Assembly (NCBI RefSeq): GCF_023343835.1 | Contig: NC_064449.1 | Coordinates: forward strand, 4,811,778-4,875,777 | From: Lagopus muta | Taxonomy: Eukaryota; Chordata; Aves; Galliformes; Phasianidae | Length of the DNA: 64,000 nt | Reading direction: 5' to 3' | Shown here: piece by piece, positions 49,983 to 58,900 of the stretch | Position numbering within the stretch: the stretch's first letter is position 1 | Layout: each line of letters begins with the position of its first letter | The notes under the pieces: model-generated | The model's database searches: none | The model's input: only the letters and a program-made list of their open reading frames with translations | What the model was told of the DNA's origin: nothing | Translations under genes and position numbers: made by a program

Positions 49983-50598
49983 TGGCTGTGGGCACGGAGC
50001 AATGTCACCGAGGGGTCCTGCTTCTCGTGGCCGCATCCTGACGTTTTTTGGGTGCTCCCTGCAGCATGGCTGCGGGTACAGGGGTGGAACTCAGGGGTAG
50101 CAGGATGCATCCACTCCCTTTGTGCCTGGATGCAGCAGCAGCAGCGGGCAGGGCACAGCGGCGGCTCCGTCCCACCGCCACCGGTGCGGCATCGCCCGCA
50201 CCTCTCCTGCGCTGCTCGCTGGGATCCGGCTGGGAGGATGGGACGCGCACAGGCGCTCTCCTTGTTACCCCGCTGCCCTCCCACCACCTTTTTTATCCGG
50301 TGTTTTAGCTGTATTTTGCGCCCAGCCCGGGTTTTCTATTCCAAATAAAGAGCCCCGCAGCAGCCGCGCCGTGGAAGCCTCTCCCTGCCTGAGATTGCGG
50401 GCTCAGCGCGTCCGGCCGGCCTCCGCGGGGCTCCCGCTGCTCCGCCCCGGTACCGGCTCCGCCCCGGCGCGGAACAGGACGCGGCACATCCGCTTCCCGC
50501 GGCGGCCCGGCCCGGTGGAAGGTGAGAGCCGGGGGCGGAGGACTCGGGAGCACGGGGCGGGGGGAACCCCTGAGCCCCCGTCCCCGCCGCAGGGCGGT
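49983..50598 (+). other. THADA-family 3' UTR and 5' end of the Myb/SANT-like gene
   Basis: The first 370 bases are the likely 3' UTR. From about 50.38 kb the DNA becomes CpG-rich and forms the promoter and 5' UTR of the next gene. A possible 71-base 5' UTR intron (50522-50592, GTGAGA...CCGCAG) lies just before its start codon. Confidence 0.65.
50344..50349 (+). terminator. AATAAA poly(A) signal of the THADA-family gene
   Basis: Canonical hexamer 362 bases after the stop codon. Cleavage would fall near 50.36-50.38 kb, at the edge of the CpG-rich 5' end of the next gene. Confidence 0.75.
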
Positions 50599-51260
50599 AT
50601 GAGCGCGGCCAAGCCCAAGCGCATCAAGTTCTCGGACGAGGAGAAATTCCTCATCCTGGAGGAGTTCAGCCTCCGCAAGGACATCCTCATCCCCAAGAGC
50701 GGCCGCTACCGCAACACGCAGGACCGGCAACGCGCGTGGGAGGAGATCGCGGCCGCCGTCAACGCGCTGAGCCCGGTGGTGCGGCGGACGGCCGAGGAGA
50801 TCCGCAAGAAGTGGCATAACATGGTGCTGGACGCGCGCCGGGAGCTGGCGGCCGACAAACACCCGCTACTCCGCCAGCGGCCCCAGGAGCGGCTCTTCCA
50901 TCACATCTTCGCCCTCTTCAACAAGCCCGGCCCTCCGCCCGCCCTGTCTTTCGGGCTGCCCGCGGCCGCCCCCGAGCCGCTGCCGCGCGGCCCCGCTCCA
51001 GAACGCTTCCCCGGCCCCGAGGAGCGGCCGCTGCCCGGCGCGGAGAGCAGGCTGCAGCCCGCCCCAGGACCGGCCGCCCCCCGGGCCGCCCAGCCGCAAG
51101 GCGCAGCCCCCGGACCTCCGCCTGGCAACCCCGAGCCGCCCCGCGTTAAGTGCCCGCCGAGCCCCGCGCTGGCGTGGCCGTGCCTCGAGGCCATGGCGAG
51201 TCCCGCATCGCTGGGAACGGGCAGCCCCGGGCCCCCGCACGACAACGGTGAGCAGCCCCC
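50380..51260 (+). promoter_or_regulatory. CpG island over the Myb/SANT-like gene
   Basis: CpG-rich from the presumed promoter through the whole first coding exon, with no TATA box. The poly(A) signal of the upstream gene lies only about 255 bases before the start codon. Confidence 0.6.
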
Positions 51261-51592
51261 AATCCGTGCTGGGACTCCCGATCCCATTTCCAACACCAGA
51301 GTGAGGTTCTGCATCCACTTCGGGCAGCGATGCTGCAGCAGTTTGGTGATATCTCCCTTTTGCCCTCACCAGAACCCCATTCCCACTCCCCTCCTAGCCT
51401 TAACACCTTCCCTCATTCCATGCAGGTGGCACAGCGGCCTCCGAGGAGCTGTCAGAAAAGCAGAGGCGGCTGCATACTGAGATCCTGGAGCTGCAGAAGG
51501 AGACCCTGCAACTGCAGAAGGAGAAGATCGTGCTGGAAAAGGAGAAGCTCCTCCTGGAAATCCTGAAGCTGCGCAGGGAGTTGGGCACGTGA
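50599..51592 (+). CDS. Myb/SANT-like DNA-binding domain protein (NAIF1/MSANTD type), complete, two exons
   Basis: Exons 50599-51247 and 51426-51592 (816 nt, 271 residues), phase 1 junction, GTGAGC...CATGCAG intron. Residues 5-95 form a trihelix Myb/SANT-like domain: RIKFSDEEKFLILEEF, then QRAWEEIAAAVNAL and AEEIRKKWHNMVLDARREL, with tryptophans at the helix positions expected for Myb_DNA-bind_5 proteins such as NAIF1 and the MSANTD group. These domains are related to the Myb-like accessory proteins of Harbinger transposons. The middle (about 110-215) is rich in proline and alanine and likely unstructured. The C-terminus (about 220-271) is a charged leucine-rich coiled coil with repeated LQKE/LEKEKL, suggesting dimerisation. 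A nuclear, sequence-specific DNA-binding role is inferred; I cannot name the ortholog. The frame is open far upstream, but a stop-free GC-rich lead is not evidence of coding. The start has G at -3. Confidence 0.88.
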
Positions 51593-51705
51593 GGGGCTGC
51601 GGGGTGATGCCAGGAGCCCTGTGCTGCTGCTCCTGGGGATATTGAACATTTTGGGACTTGCCGGGTGCCCACACGGACTGCTGGGTGCTGTGGTGCATGG
51701 GGCTG

Positions 51706-51711
51706 AATAAA
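51706..51711 (+). terminator. AATAAA poly(A) signal of the Myb/SANT-like gene
   Basis: Canonical hexamer 114 bases after the stop, followed by a GT-rich stretch (GTGGGATGTGGGTATGGTG) that fits a downstream element. Confidence 0.8.
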
Positions 51712-51837
51712 GTGAGCCATGTGGGATGTGGGTATGGTGCTGTATGGCTGAGGTGGGGGCCTCAGCTGAAGCCACCTGAGGGTGGCAGGGGGGGACAAGC
51801 AGGCACTGGGGACAGCGATGTTGGTGCCATATGATGA

Positions 51838-52030
51838 TAAAATTGTTAAGATTTGAGAAGACCTCTGTTATCATTGAATCCAACCATTGATCCGTTGCTA
51901 CCATGCCCAATAAACCACATCCCCCAGTGTCACACCTCCATCGATGGTGACACCATCACTTCCCAGCCTGTTCCAATGCTTTGCTGCTCTTTCAGAGCAG
52001 AATTTTTCTTAATACCCAACCTGAGGGCAC
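51838..52030 (-). mobile_element. Diverged CR1 LINE 3'-end fragment
   Basis: Reverse CR1 tail: GTTATCATTGAATCCAACCA, then CCAGCCTGTTCCAATGCTTT and TTCTTAATACCCAACCTGAG. It lies between two convergent genes. Confidence 0.85.
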
Positions 52031-52316
52031 TCTGCCCCGAACAGCATCGCCACAGCCATGCCCTTGCTTTCCGTGCCACCTTTAATTGTGCTCCTCACAC
52101 CACACCAAGCAGCCGAGATGCCCTTAAAGGAATTGGGCTCTGCTCACCTATACAAAGATGAATGCTGGGGGTGGACAGGCGCAGCCCTCCTGCAGAGCCT
52201 CCCGCACCCACGAGCCCTGGCACCCTGCTATGAAGGTGGCCACCCAAAACGTCCTGTAAGGAAAACCCAGCAAATGTTGTCCTGCTGTAAAAAAATATAG
52301 ATGCTAAATTATCATT

Positions 52317-52322
52317 TTTAAT
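52317..52322 (-). terminator. Candidate ATTAAA poly(A) signal of the SBSPON-like gene
   Basis: Variant hexamer on the minus strand, 81 bases past the stop codon. It is the only good candidate nearby. Confidence 0.5.
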
Positions 52323-52402
52323 GGGGAGGAAGATGGAATGCCTCTCGGAAGTGCCCTTAGGGCACATGGCATTTCCCAAAGGACATTCCTCCCCAGATTT
52401 GC

Positions 52403-53751
52403 CTACCTGGCTCCTTGCACCCCATATCCATCACACTGGGGATGCCCATGGGCTGTGTCCCCCCAGCATTCAACGCACACCCGCCTGTCCCGCTGTAGCC
52501 TGCGGCTCCAGGGCTGCCCACGACAGGCAGCTGCCACCTGCGTCAGGCGGAAAAAGCTGCAGGAGATGGGGAGGTGGGAGCTGGTTTGGGGAAAAATAAT
52601 GGTTGGAAGTAAAGTGTTTGCTTTATAGGAGCTTACAGGGGTTCTGCGGGGGGTTGGGGATAGGGTGTGCAAAGGGGTCATAGCCCCATACCTACCTGGG
52701 TGACTCCTCTGACTGCTGCATCCCAGTTCTGCGCCAGGGATCCCTGATGTCTGGGCTGAAGGAATCGGGGAGCAGTTTGGCCACCCCTGGCACAGAGCAG
52801 CAATGGTGAGGTGGTGACAGCCACTACAGTGCAGGGCTAGAAGGGGGTCCTGCATTACCTTTGGCAGCCCCACAGGCCGGGTCATCCCCCAGGCACCCAC
52901 GGCGCTGCTTGAGGTCAGGGCAGGGCTCCCCGCCGTGCCGGGGGGGCACGGTGACCTGGCGGCTGCGGTCTTTGCTGCCCACCCCGCATGGGGAGCTGCA
53001 GCTGCTCCAGGGCCCCCACGGCCCCACTGCACAGCCCACTGCTGAGAAGAGAGAAAAGAGATTCAATAGCGTAGAAGAAGAAGGAACGGGAGTGGGGAGA
53101 ATCTGTGCACAGCAGGGAGAAGGGGGACCCCCGTGGTTCAGCCCCACAGCATAGTGTGCTTTTATTGTCAGGCTCTGCATCGAGCTGAGCTGGGACCTCA
53201 CTAATCTCTGTGGAGATTACGGAGCGCTGACAGTGCTGATGTCCAGCACAGCCCCCGACCCTGAGCAGCAGTGATAGGCGTGTGGCTCAGCCCTTGGTAC
53301 CCACATCCCAAAAATCAGCTCTGGAGCTCGCAGTGACAGCACTGCTGCTGCTGTCATGTCCAGCTGCAGAACACGCTGCGGGATCCCTCAATGAACAGAG
53401 AAAAAAGCAGAAAACCGGGATGGCATTTGAGACACACCCACCTACAGCCCCAGCTGTAACACAGCTCATCACCTTTCACAGGGACCACAGGTGGGAACAG
53501 CAAAACCTCACCGACACGACACCCACCACCCTCACCCTGCCCCACTGCTCACCGGCACGGCGGCACGCAGCCTGGTAGTCCTGGCAGCAGTCACCTGTCC
53601 TCTCACAGTACGAGTCGCAATAGCAGCGAGTGTGGCGTGCACTGCTGGCCCAGCAGGCGTTGTTCCTGCCTGGGCAACAGCGGTGCCGGCAGCCACCCAG
53701 CACGTAGCCAGCAGCCAGCAGCCACCCCCCGCACAGCAGCAGCCCCTGCAT
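52403..53751 (-). CDS. SBSPON-like secreted protein (somatomedin-B plus thrombospondin type-1), complete, four exons
   Basis: Exons in transcript order: 53553-53751, 52859-53041, 52696-52786 and 52403-52556 (627 nt, 208 residues), all phases consistent. Residues 1-20 are a signal peptide (MQGLLLCGGWLLAAGYVLGG). Residues 21-63 are a somatomedin-B domain with ten cysteines in the SBSPON spacing, ending GDCCQDYQAAC. Residues 70-117 are a thrombospondin type-1 repeat (GPWGPWSSCSSPCG, later GGEPCPDLKQRRGC). Residues 123-137 read VAKLLPDSFSPDIRD, and a C-terminal module contains RRVCVECWGD. The final module is shorter than in human SBSPON: the stretch before the last cysteine-glycine pair is missing. 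An extracellular matrix location is inferred. Canonical SBSPON is elsewhere in birds as far as I recall, so a paralog is likely. It converges with the Myb/SANT-like gene and diverges from SUSD2. Confidence 0.92.
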
Positions 53752-53867
53752 GCTGCCGCAGTGCCCGGCTGTCCCCTGAGAGGCTGGGCTGCACCGCACC
53801 GCCCCTTGCCTGGACGTGGGGATCAAGCGCCTTTCGTTCTGCTCCAGTGCCCTGGCGCCTGGCTGTA

Positions 53868-54612
53868 CACACATCCCCATTCCAACCACCTTGCTGAGCT
53901 GAGCTGGGTGACCAATGGAGAGGGAGCAAAGTGCAAGGAGCTGGAGTAGCCCTTCTAGCTGATGCTGCTGGTAAGGTGGAGATCCAAGTAGGGCATTACT
54001 GTACCGCATCCCTTCTTGTCCCCTTGGGAGGAAGGACAGGTCCATAGCACCTTGTCAGAGTGTGTCCAGAGGAGGGTCACAAAACTAACTCAAGGGATGG
54101 AACATCTTCTCTATCAGGAAAGGCTGAGAGAAGGGCTGCGAAGCTGTGCAGCCTGGAGAGCAGAATGCTCCAGGGAGAGCTGAGAGTGGCCCTTCAGTAT
54201 CTAAAGGGGCTGTAAGAAAGAAACGACAGATTCATTAGCAGGATCTACGTGACAAGACAAGGAGAGATGGTTTCAAACTAAAAGAGGGGAGATTTAGGTT
54301 AGGTATAAGGAATTTGTTTGCAATGAGAGTGGTGAGGCACTGCACAGGGTGCCCAGAGAGCTGGTGCTGCCCCATCCCTGCACACAGCCACGCTCAGGGC
54401 ACGGGGCTGTGAGCACTGCTGGAGCTGTGGGTGTCCCTGTGCACTGCAGGCTGTGGGAACAGACAGCCTTTGGGGGTCCTTTCCAACTCCAACCATTCTA
54501 TGATTTTGTGATCCTCCAGTGCTGCTCAGGGCAGCGTTTCTGATGGGGAGCACCTACCATGCCCCTCCTTTCCCGTCGCTGACCAAGAGGGCTTACAGGC
54601 AGGGCTGCCAGA
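53868..54612 (+). pseudogene. Decayed duplicate of THADA-like exons 26-27, split by a CR1
   Basis: 53868-54056 aligns with 48186-48400: the end of exon 26, its splice donor, and intron 26. The shared wording includes CTGAGCTGGGTGACC, GAGGAGCT/AAGGAGCT, CTGCTGGTA and TTGGGAGGAAG. 54513-54612 continues the same alignment with the rest of intron 26 and the start of exon 27 (GTGCTGCTCAGG, CAGCGTTTCTGA, GATGGGGAG). Between them lies a CR1 that is absent from the source copy. The exon 26 part still reads LAELSWVTNGEGAKCKELE against LAVLSWVTDGKRAECEELE, then hits TAG; exon 27 is out of use. The duplication therefore came first and the CR1 later. Its left end is 117 bases from the SBSPON-like start codon, so it probably forms part of that gene's promoter. 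Confidence 0.88.
54057..54515 (+). mobile_element. CR1 LINE 3' part inserted in the THADA-like duplicate
   Basis: About 460 bases of a 5'-truncated CR1: CAGAGGAGGGTCACAAAACT, AAAGGCTGAGAGAAGGGCTG, GTGAGGCACTGCACAGGGTG, CTTTCCAACTCCAACCATTC and terminal TATGATTTTGTGATCCTC. It is the longest CR1 piece in the window and about 95% like the copy at 57.2 kb over their shared 3' end. Confidence 0.93.
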
Positions 54613-54840
54613 CTGAACGAAAATCACTACTTCCAGGTTTCCGCTCTGCCTGTATCTATAGCGATCTTCCAGGCAGCAATACACATGCGCTCCCAGATGC
54701 GGAAGAAGCATCTCTCTTCTGTTACCGCTCTGCACCGACAGTCCGCCAAGCTCTATGGTACAAGTCCTCCAGGCTCTGCCACGCACGCGTACGGACATGC
54801 GGACGTAGCGCCGCTCCGGTGCATGCAGTACCGCCTCCCA

Positions 54841-54855
54841 TCAGCAGGGGGCGAC
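54841..54855 (+). promoter_or_regulatory. CTCF-like motif
   Basis: TCAGCAGGGGGCGAC fits the CTCF core CCAGCAGGGGGCGC at most positions. It sits in a small CpG island between the SBSPON-like gene and SUSD2. Confidence 0.45.
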
Positions 54856-55888
54856 GCGAGAGCCGTGGGGCGCCTGACAGGAGCAGCTCTGTGCGGCGTG
54901 GTTCAGGCGGTGCGGGGCTGCGGGTTCGCTTCCTGCGCTTCCTTCGGCTGAAGGCTGCTGCTGCTCGGCACGGCGCAGCGTACCCACAGTGAAGACCCAG
55001 GCATGAATTAGGATCGCTGCTGTCTCAGATTCACACTGTCATCAGCCAAAGAAGTGCTAATTGCACTTGCATCCCTGTGAATGCTCCACTGTAGCAGAAA
55101 GAGGAATGCGAATCAGAAGTCCAAAATGTGCAATTTTTCAGTAGATATATCAAGATTCATCTTAAATTTCGATCATAAACACATGCTGTCCCAGCTCCCA
55201 TCTTCCTCATGAAGACCTGGAGGGTTGTGACTGCGAAAAGCACTCCTACATCACAGCTGCAATTCTTGTGCCAATAAAACTGCATGTTTCAATAGGAACA
55301 ACGGCACTGCTCGGCTACCTCGACTCTGACCTTGCCTTCTGGTATTGTACATGCAGCAGCCTCCTTTATTCCCAATGACCATCCTTACAAAGTCTGTGGA
55401 AGAACGGCTCCCCAGCCTTCAAGCAGCACGAATTGCTTCTTGCAGCATCTTCTTCCTCTCTCTCATACATGATGTTCATGCTGGCACACACTGGGCAGCA
55501 AACATGCTTTCCCATGTCACGCTATCTTCTGAGCAAATCTGTACTGTTAGCATCTATTCTTGATGATTTTTCTTACTGATAACCATTTCCAGCACCTCCA
55601 GTAAAATTAAAACAATGCCCTGTGCCACAGACTGCATGCTCCTGAGCTTTGGAGCAGAAGGGCTTGGAAAATAAGCACCTATTTCCTCCTATTTTTGGAA
55701 AAAAAAGAAAAAAGAAATAAACAAAGTAACATATAGGAATTACACTGACTGCCTTCCCAGCTCTCTTCATCATTTCCTGAATGAGAAATGACCTCTGAAA
55801 AGAGCATTCCTTGACTTGGTTTTGCTTCAATAGTTTACAACAAACCTTTGAACAGTGAGAATCCCTATCGTTTCTGGACACGTGTATG

Positions 55889-55897
55889 TATAAAAGG
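55889..55897 (+). promoter_or_regulatory. SUSD2 TATA box
   Basis: TATAAAAGG, a near-perfect TATA element, 62-70 bases upstream of the SUSD2 ATG. It predicts a start of transcription near 55920 and a 5' UTR of about 40 bases. Confidence 0.75.
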
Positions 55898-55958
55898 CTC
55901 CTCTTCTTCTGGCACAAAGGCTGTTACAATCAGCTGTCCTGAATCATCTGAACAAAGC

Positions 55959-58900
55959 ATGAAATCTGTTGGTGCAGATGTTTCTTTATTCGTTTTCTTC
56001 TCCCTCGCTGCCCTTCGGAATACAGGTGAGTGCCTTTCAGATGTTTTTCTGCTTTACTTCTAACACGATCAGGTGCTCTAGGAGAGAATTCAGGAGCCAC
56101 ATCCACACGTTATCGCAGGATAAAGGATGGAGGCCAGCAAAAAGAGACAGAAATAGTGGTGTTTTTCTACCTTTTCATTCTCTTGCTCTCTCCGCCCTAC
56201 AGAAAACAAACAGCCCTCTGTCACCTTCACCCCCCCAGTACACAAAAGAAAACTCCGTGACATTTTCTTCTCCTTTTGACAGAAAACATCATACCTGAAG
56301 CTATGACCGTAATTCTTTCTTCCTCTCATAGTCTCATTCATACGTTGTCAATGACCTTTGGGAAAGATGTCAATCTGCAGAATTTTGGAATGCAGTTGAT
56401 TTCTCCTCCCTAATTTGCTGCTGCCAGCTCTTCTGTACTTCCACATGCAGGAAATTCCTCCTGCCTCAGTCCCACATATGTGGTTACTGCTGTGGATCCA
56501 ACCAGCACTGAGGATAAGCCCCTGCTCCAAAGAGGCAAATACAGATACTATATTCACAATGTTAGCTCAGCAAGCCGCACAGTCTTACACAGTCTGCAAC
56601 TGCGTTAGTAACCCTCCCCTAATTATATGCTTATCATTGGTCCCAGTTTTGCTACATTCATAGCCAAATTTAGAATTCTGATGTTTAGTGAAGTCATCTC
56701 AACTTTACATGGTATTATTGGTGTAGTTAACAATGTCAGCCTCACAAGATTCAGAATCAAAAGATTCCGAATCAAAAGATTCCATTCCCCTGCGTTCCAA
56801 ATTATCAGTGCAGTTTGTCCATCTCACTCAAATCCCTCTTCACTATGAAATCCAGTCACTCCTCTGTCAGCTTTTTACTACTTTGTTGTATTCAGCAGTT
56901 TTTCATATCATGTCCAATAATAACTCATGGTCTACTCAGTTAGCTCTCAGCCAAGGCCTGGCGATCTCTCCACCTACCTCGTTATATTAACAGCTATGTT
57001 GTTAACATTAAATTCAAATAAAATGCACAGCAGGAAGAAATCTCAACTTTTCATAGTCCCACGTTGGATCAAACCTTGTTGCTAGTGTCAGTTTGTCATT
57101 CATCCAAGAGCACTAACCTGTTATCATTGATTCCTGTTATCATTGATAAGGAAGTTGATCACGCTGAGGGCAGTGAGGCACTGCACAGGGTGCCAGAGAG
57201 CTGGTGCTGCCCCATCCCTGCACACAGCCACACTCAGGGCACAGGGCTGTGAGCACTGCTGGAGCTGTGGGTGTCCCTGTGCACTGCAGGCACTGGGAAC
57301 AGACGGCCTTTGGGGGTCCCTTCCAACCTCAACCATTCTATGGCTCTGTGATGATTCTATGGTACTCCTAGAAGTAACTATTACTAGTGACACTACCTAG
57401 GTGATGGGGGGCAGGCTGCTCTTTACCTTTTTTTTTTAGATATAAAGAGATTTACCTTTTTATTAGATATAAAAATACCCATAGATTTGTTGAAATTATA
57501 TATAAGTGAATTTTTCTAAACAAAACGGAGTGATTAATGCACAGGTGATTGTTGCCTTCATCTGACATAAACAGCCTACCTCATTTATTTATGGCAGTGC
57601 TTTAGATGTTGTATTGCTGCTTCAGAGAAGAGCTCAATGACATTCCTGACGTGTTGTTTGTTTTTCTTCCTTGATTTGTTCTTTAACAAGGAGCTCAAGA
57701 CTCTTGCTCAAGCCAGTGTGGGAAGCTGCTTGGGACCTGTTCGTGCCAGGAGATTTGCCAGTCCCTGGGGACTTGCTGTCCTGATTACAATGAATTTTGT
57801 CTTCGGATTTCTCCATACTCAGGATCTCTGATGGGAGGCAAAGATTTTTTGATAGAAAATACAGTTTTTAATACTTCTGTGTTAATGTGCAGGTGAGCCA
57901 TGACTCTATGTTCCTCTGCCAAAGGGAGATACCCTTTCTAATCTACTTTCTCATAGTAGGTAGTTGCCTCAAATCAAAACTTGTCAATACAGGAGTGAAA
58001 AAGGAGTGAAAACTTACCAAAATCCTGAAACTTGAAAAGGTTCTGCTAATCCTTATCCTCAAAGATATGTGTTGTCTGCATTTCTAGGCAGGATGACTTC
58101 CTGTAGGCTGAGTTACTGCGTGATACAAATATTCCTCTGTTAAGTTGTTCCCTTACAATATCACTACTTCCTTTCTGAACTTTTTGTTGCTAGAACAAGA
58201 AGGAACAGCTTTAAATTAATAGAGGGGAGGTTGAGGTTGGATGTGAGGAGGCAACTCCTCACTCAGAGGGCAGTGAGGCCCTGGCAGAGCTGCCCAGAGC
58301 TGTGGTCCCCATCCCTGGAGGTGCCTGAGGCCATGGATGGGCACACAGCAGGGGTGGGAATAGGGGGCTGTAAGGCCCCTCCAATCTCAGCCGGTTTATG
58401 ATACTATGATTTGAATATTTTTTTAACATTCTATTTTGAGAAAAAGCAATATTGATTTTTTAAACTGAAACAACAAGAAAGAGAAGTGAGTGGACACCTT
58501 ATCTATTTTCCTGCAAGACAAATCCTTGATCCTCAGTGTCAGCCTGTGACATACTGAAGTACATAACACACATGCTACACATATGGTACACCACATTTTA
58601 ATAGCCCTGATCTCCTTATGTTTTTTTCTACAGAAGGTTCTGAGTCAGATTTTAGTGCCCCTCCAATCTGCATAGCAGCGTTTGAGAAGATTTTAGCCTT
58701 TCAACAACTGTGTACTTTGAATTAAGTGAACTGTTGCTTTATCATAGCCAACACAAATTTCAGTTTAGATAAGCAAAGAAGCTACTTCTTGGCAGACCCC
58801 AAGCCTACAGCACTACTTGGCATAGCTCTGCAGTGCCCATACATCAATCCTGAAGAGTCCTGGGTAGGCTTATAGTAAGGATGCCAGGCCAGAGCCCTAT

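Larger units (their letters stand above)
51593..52402. other. Gap between convergent genes
   Basis: Holds the 3' UTR of the Myb/SANT-like gene, a minus-strand CR1 tail, and the 3' side of the SBSPON-like gene, with a candidate minus-strand ATTAAA (52317-52322) 81 bases past its stop. Confidence 0.65.
54613..55958. other. SUSD2 upstream region
   Basis: A small CpG-rich island at about 54780-54990 carries a CTCF-like motif (54841-54855) but no recognised exon. From 55.0 kb the DNA is AT-rich up to the SUSD2 TATA box. Nothing else is recognised. Confidence 0.6.

Noticed and set aside
50122-51480. A 452-codon plus-strand open frame starting 159 codons upstream of the Myb/SANT-like gene
   Set aside because: The upstream part crosses the poly(A) signal of the previous gene and a likely 5' UTR intron, is CpG-rich, and shows no domain. 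The family-like sequence starts at 50599, and the open frame runs past the splice donor at 51248.
56733-56800. A serine/lysine/aspartate repeat frame in SUSD2 intron 1
   Set aside because: It comes from a 15-bp non-coding tandem repeat, and SUSD2 exon 1 splices directly to exon 2 in phase without it.
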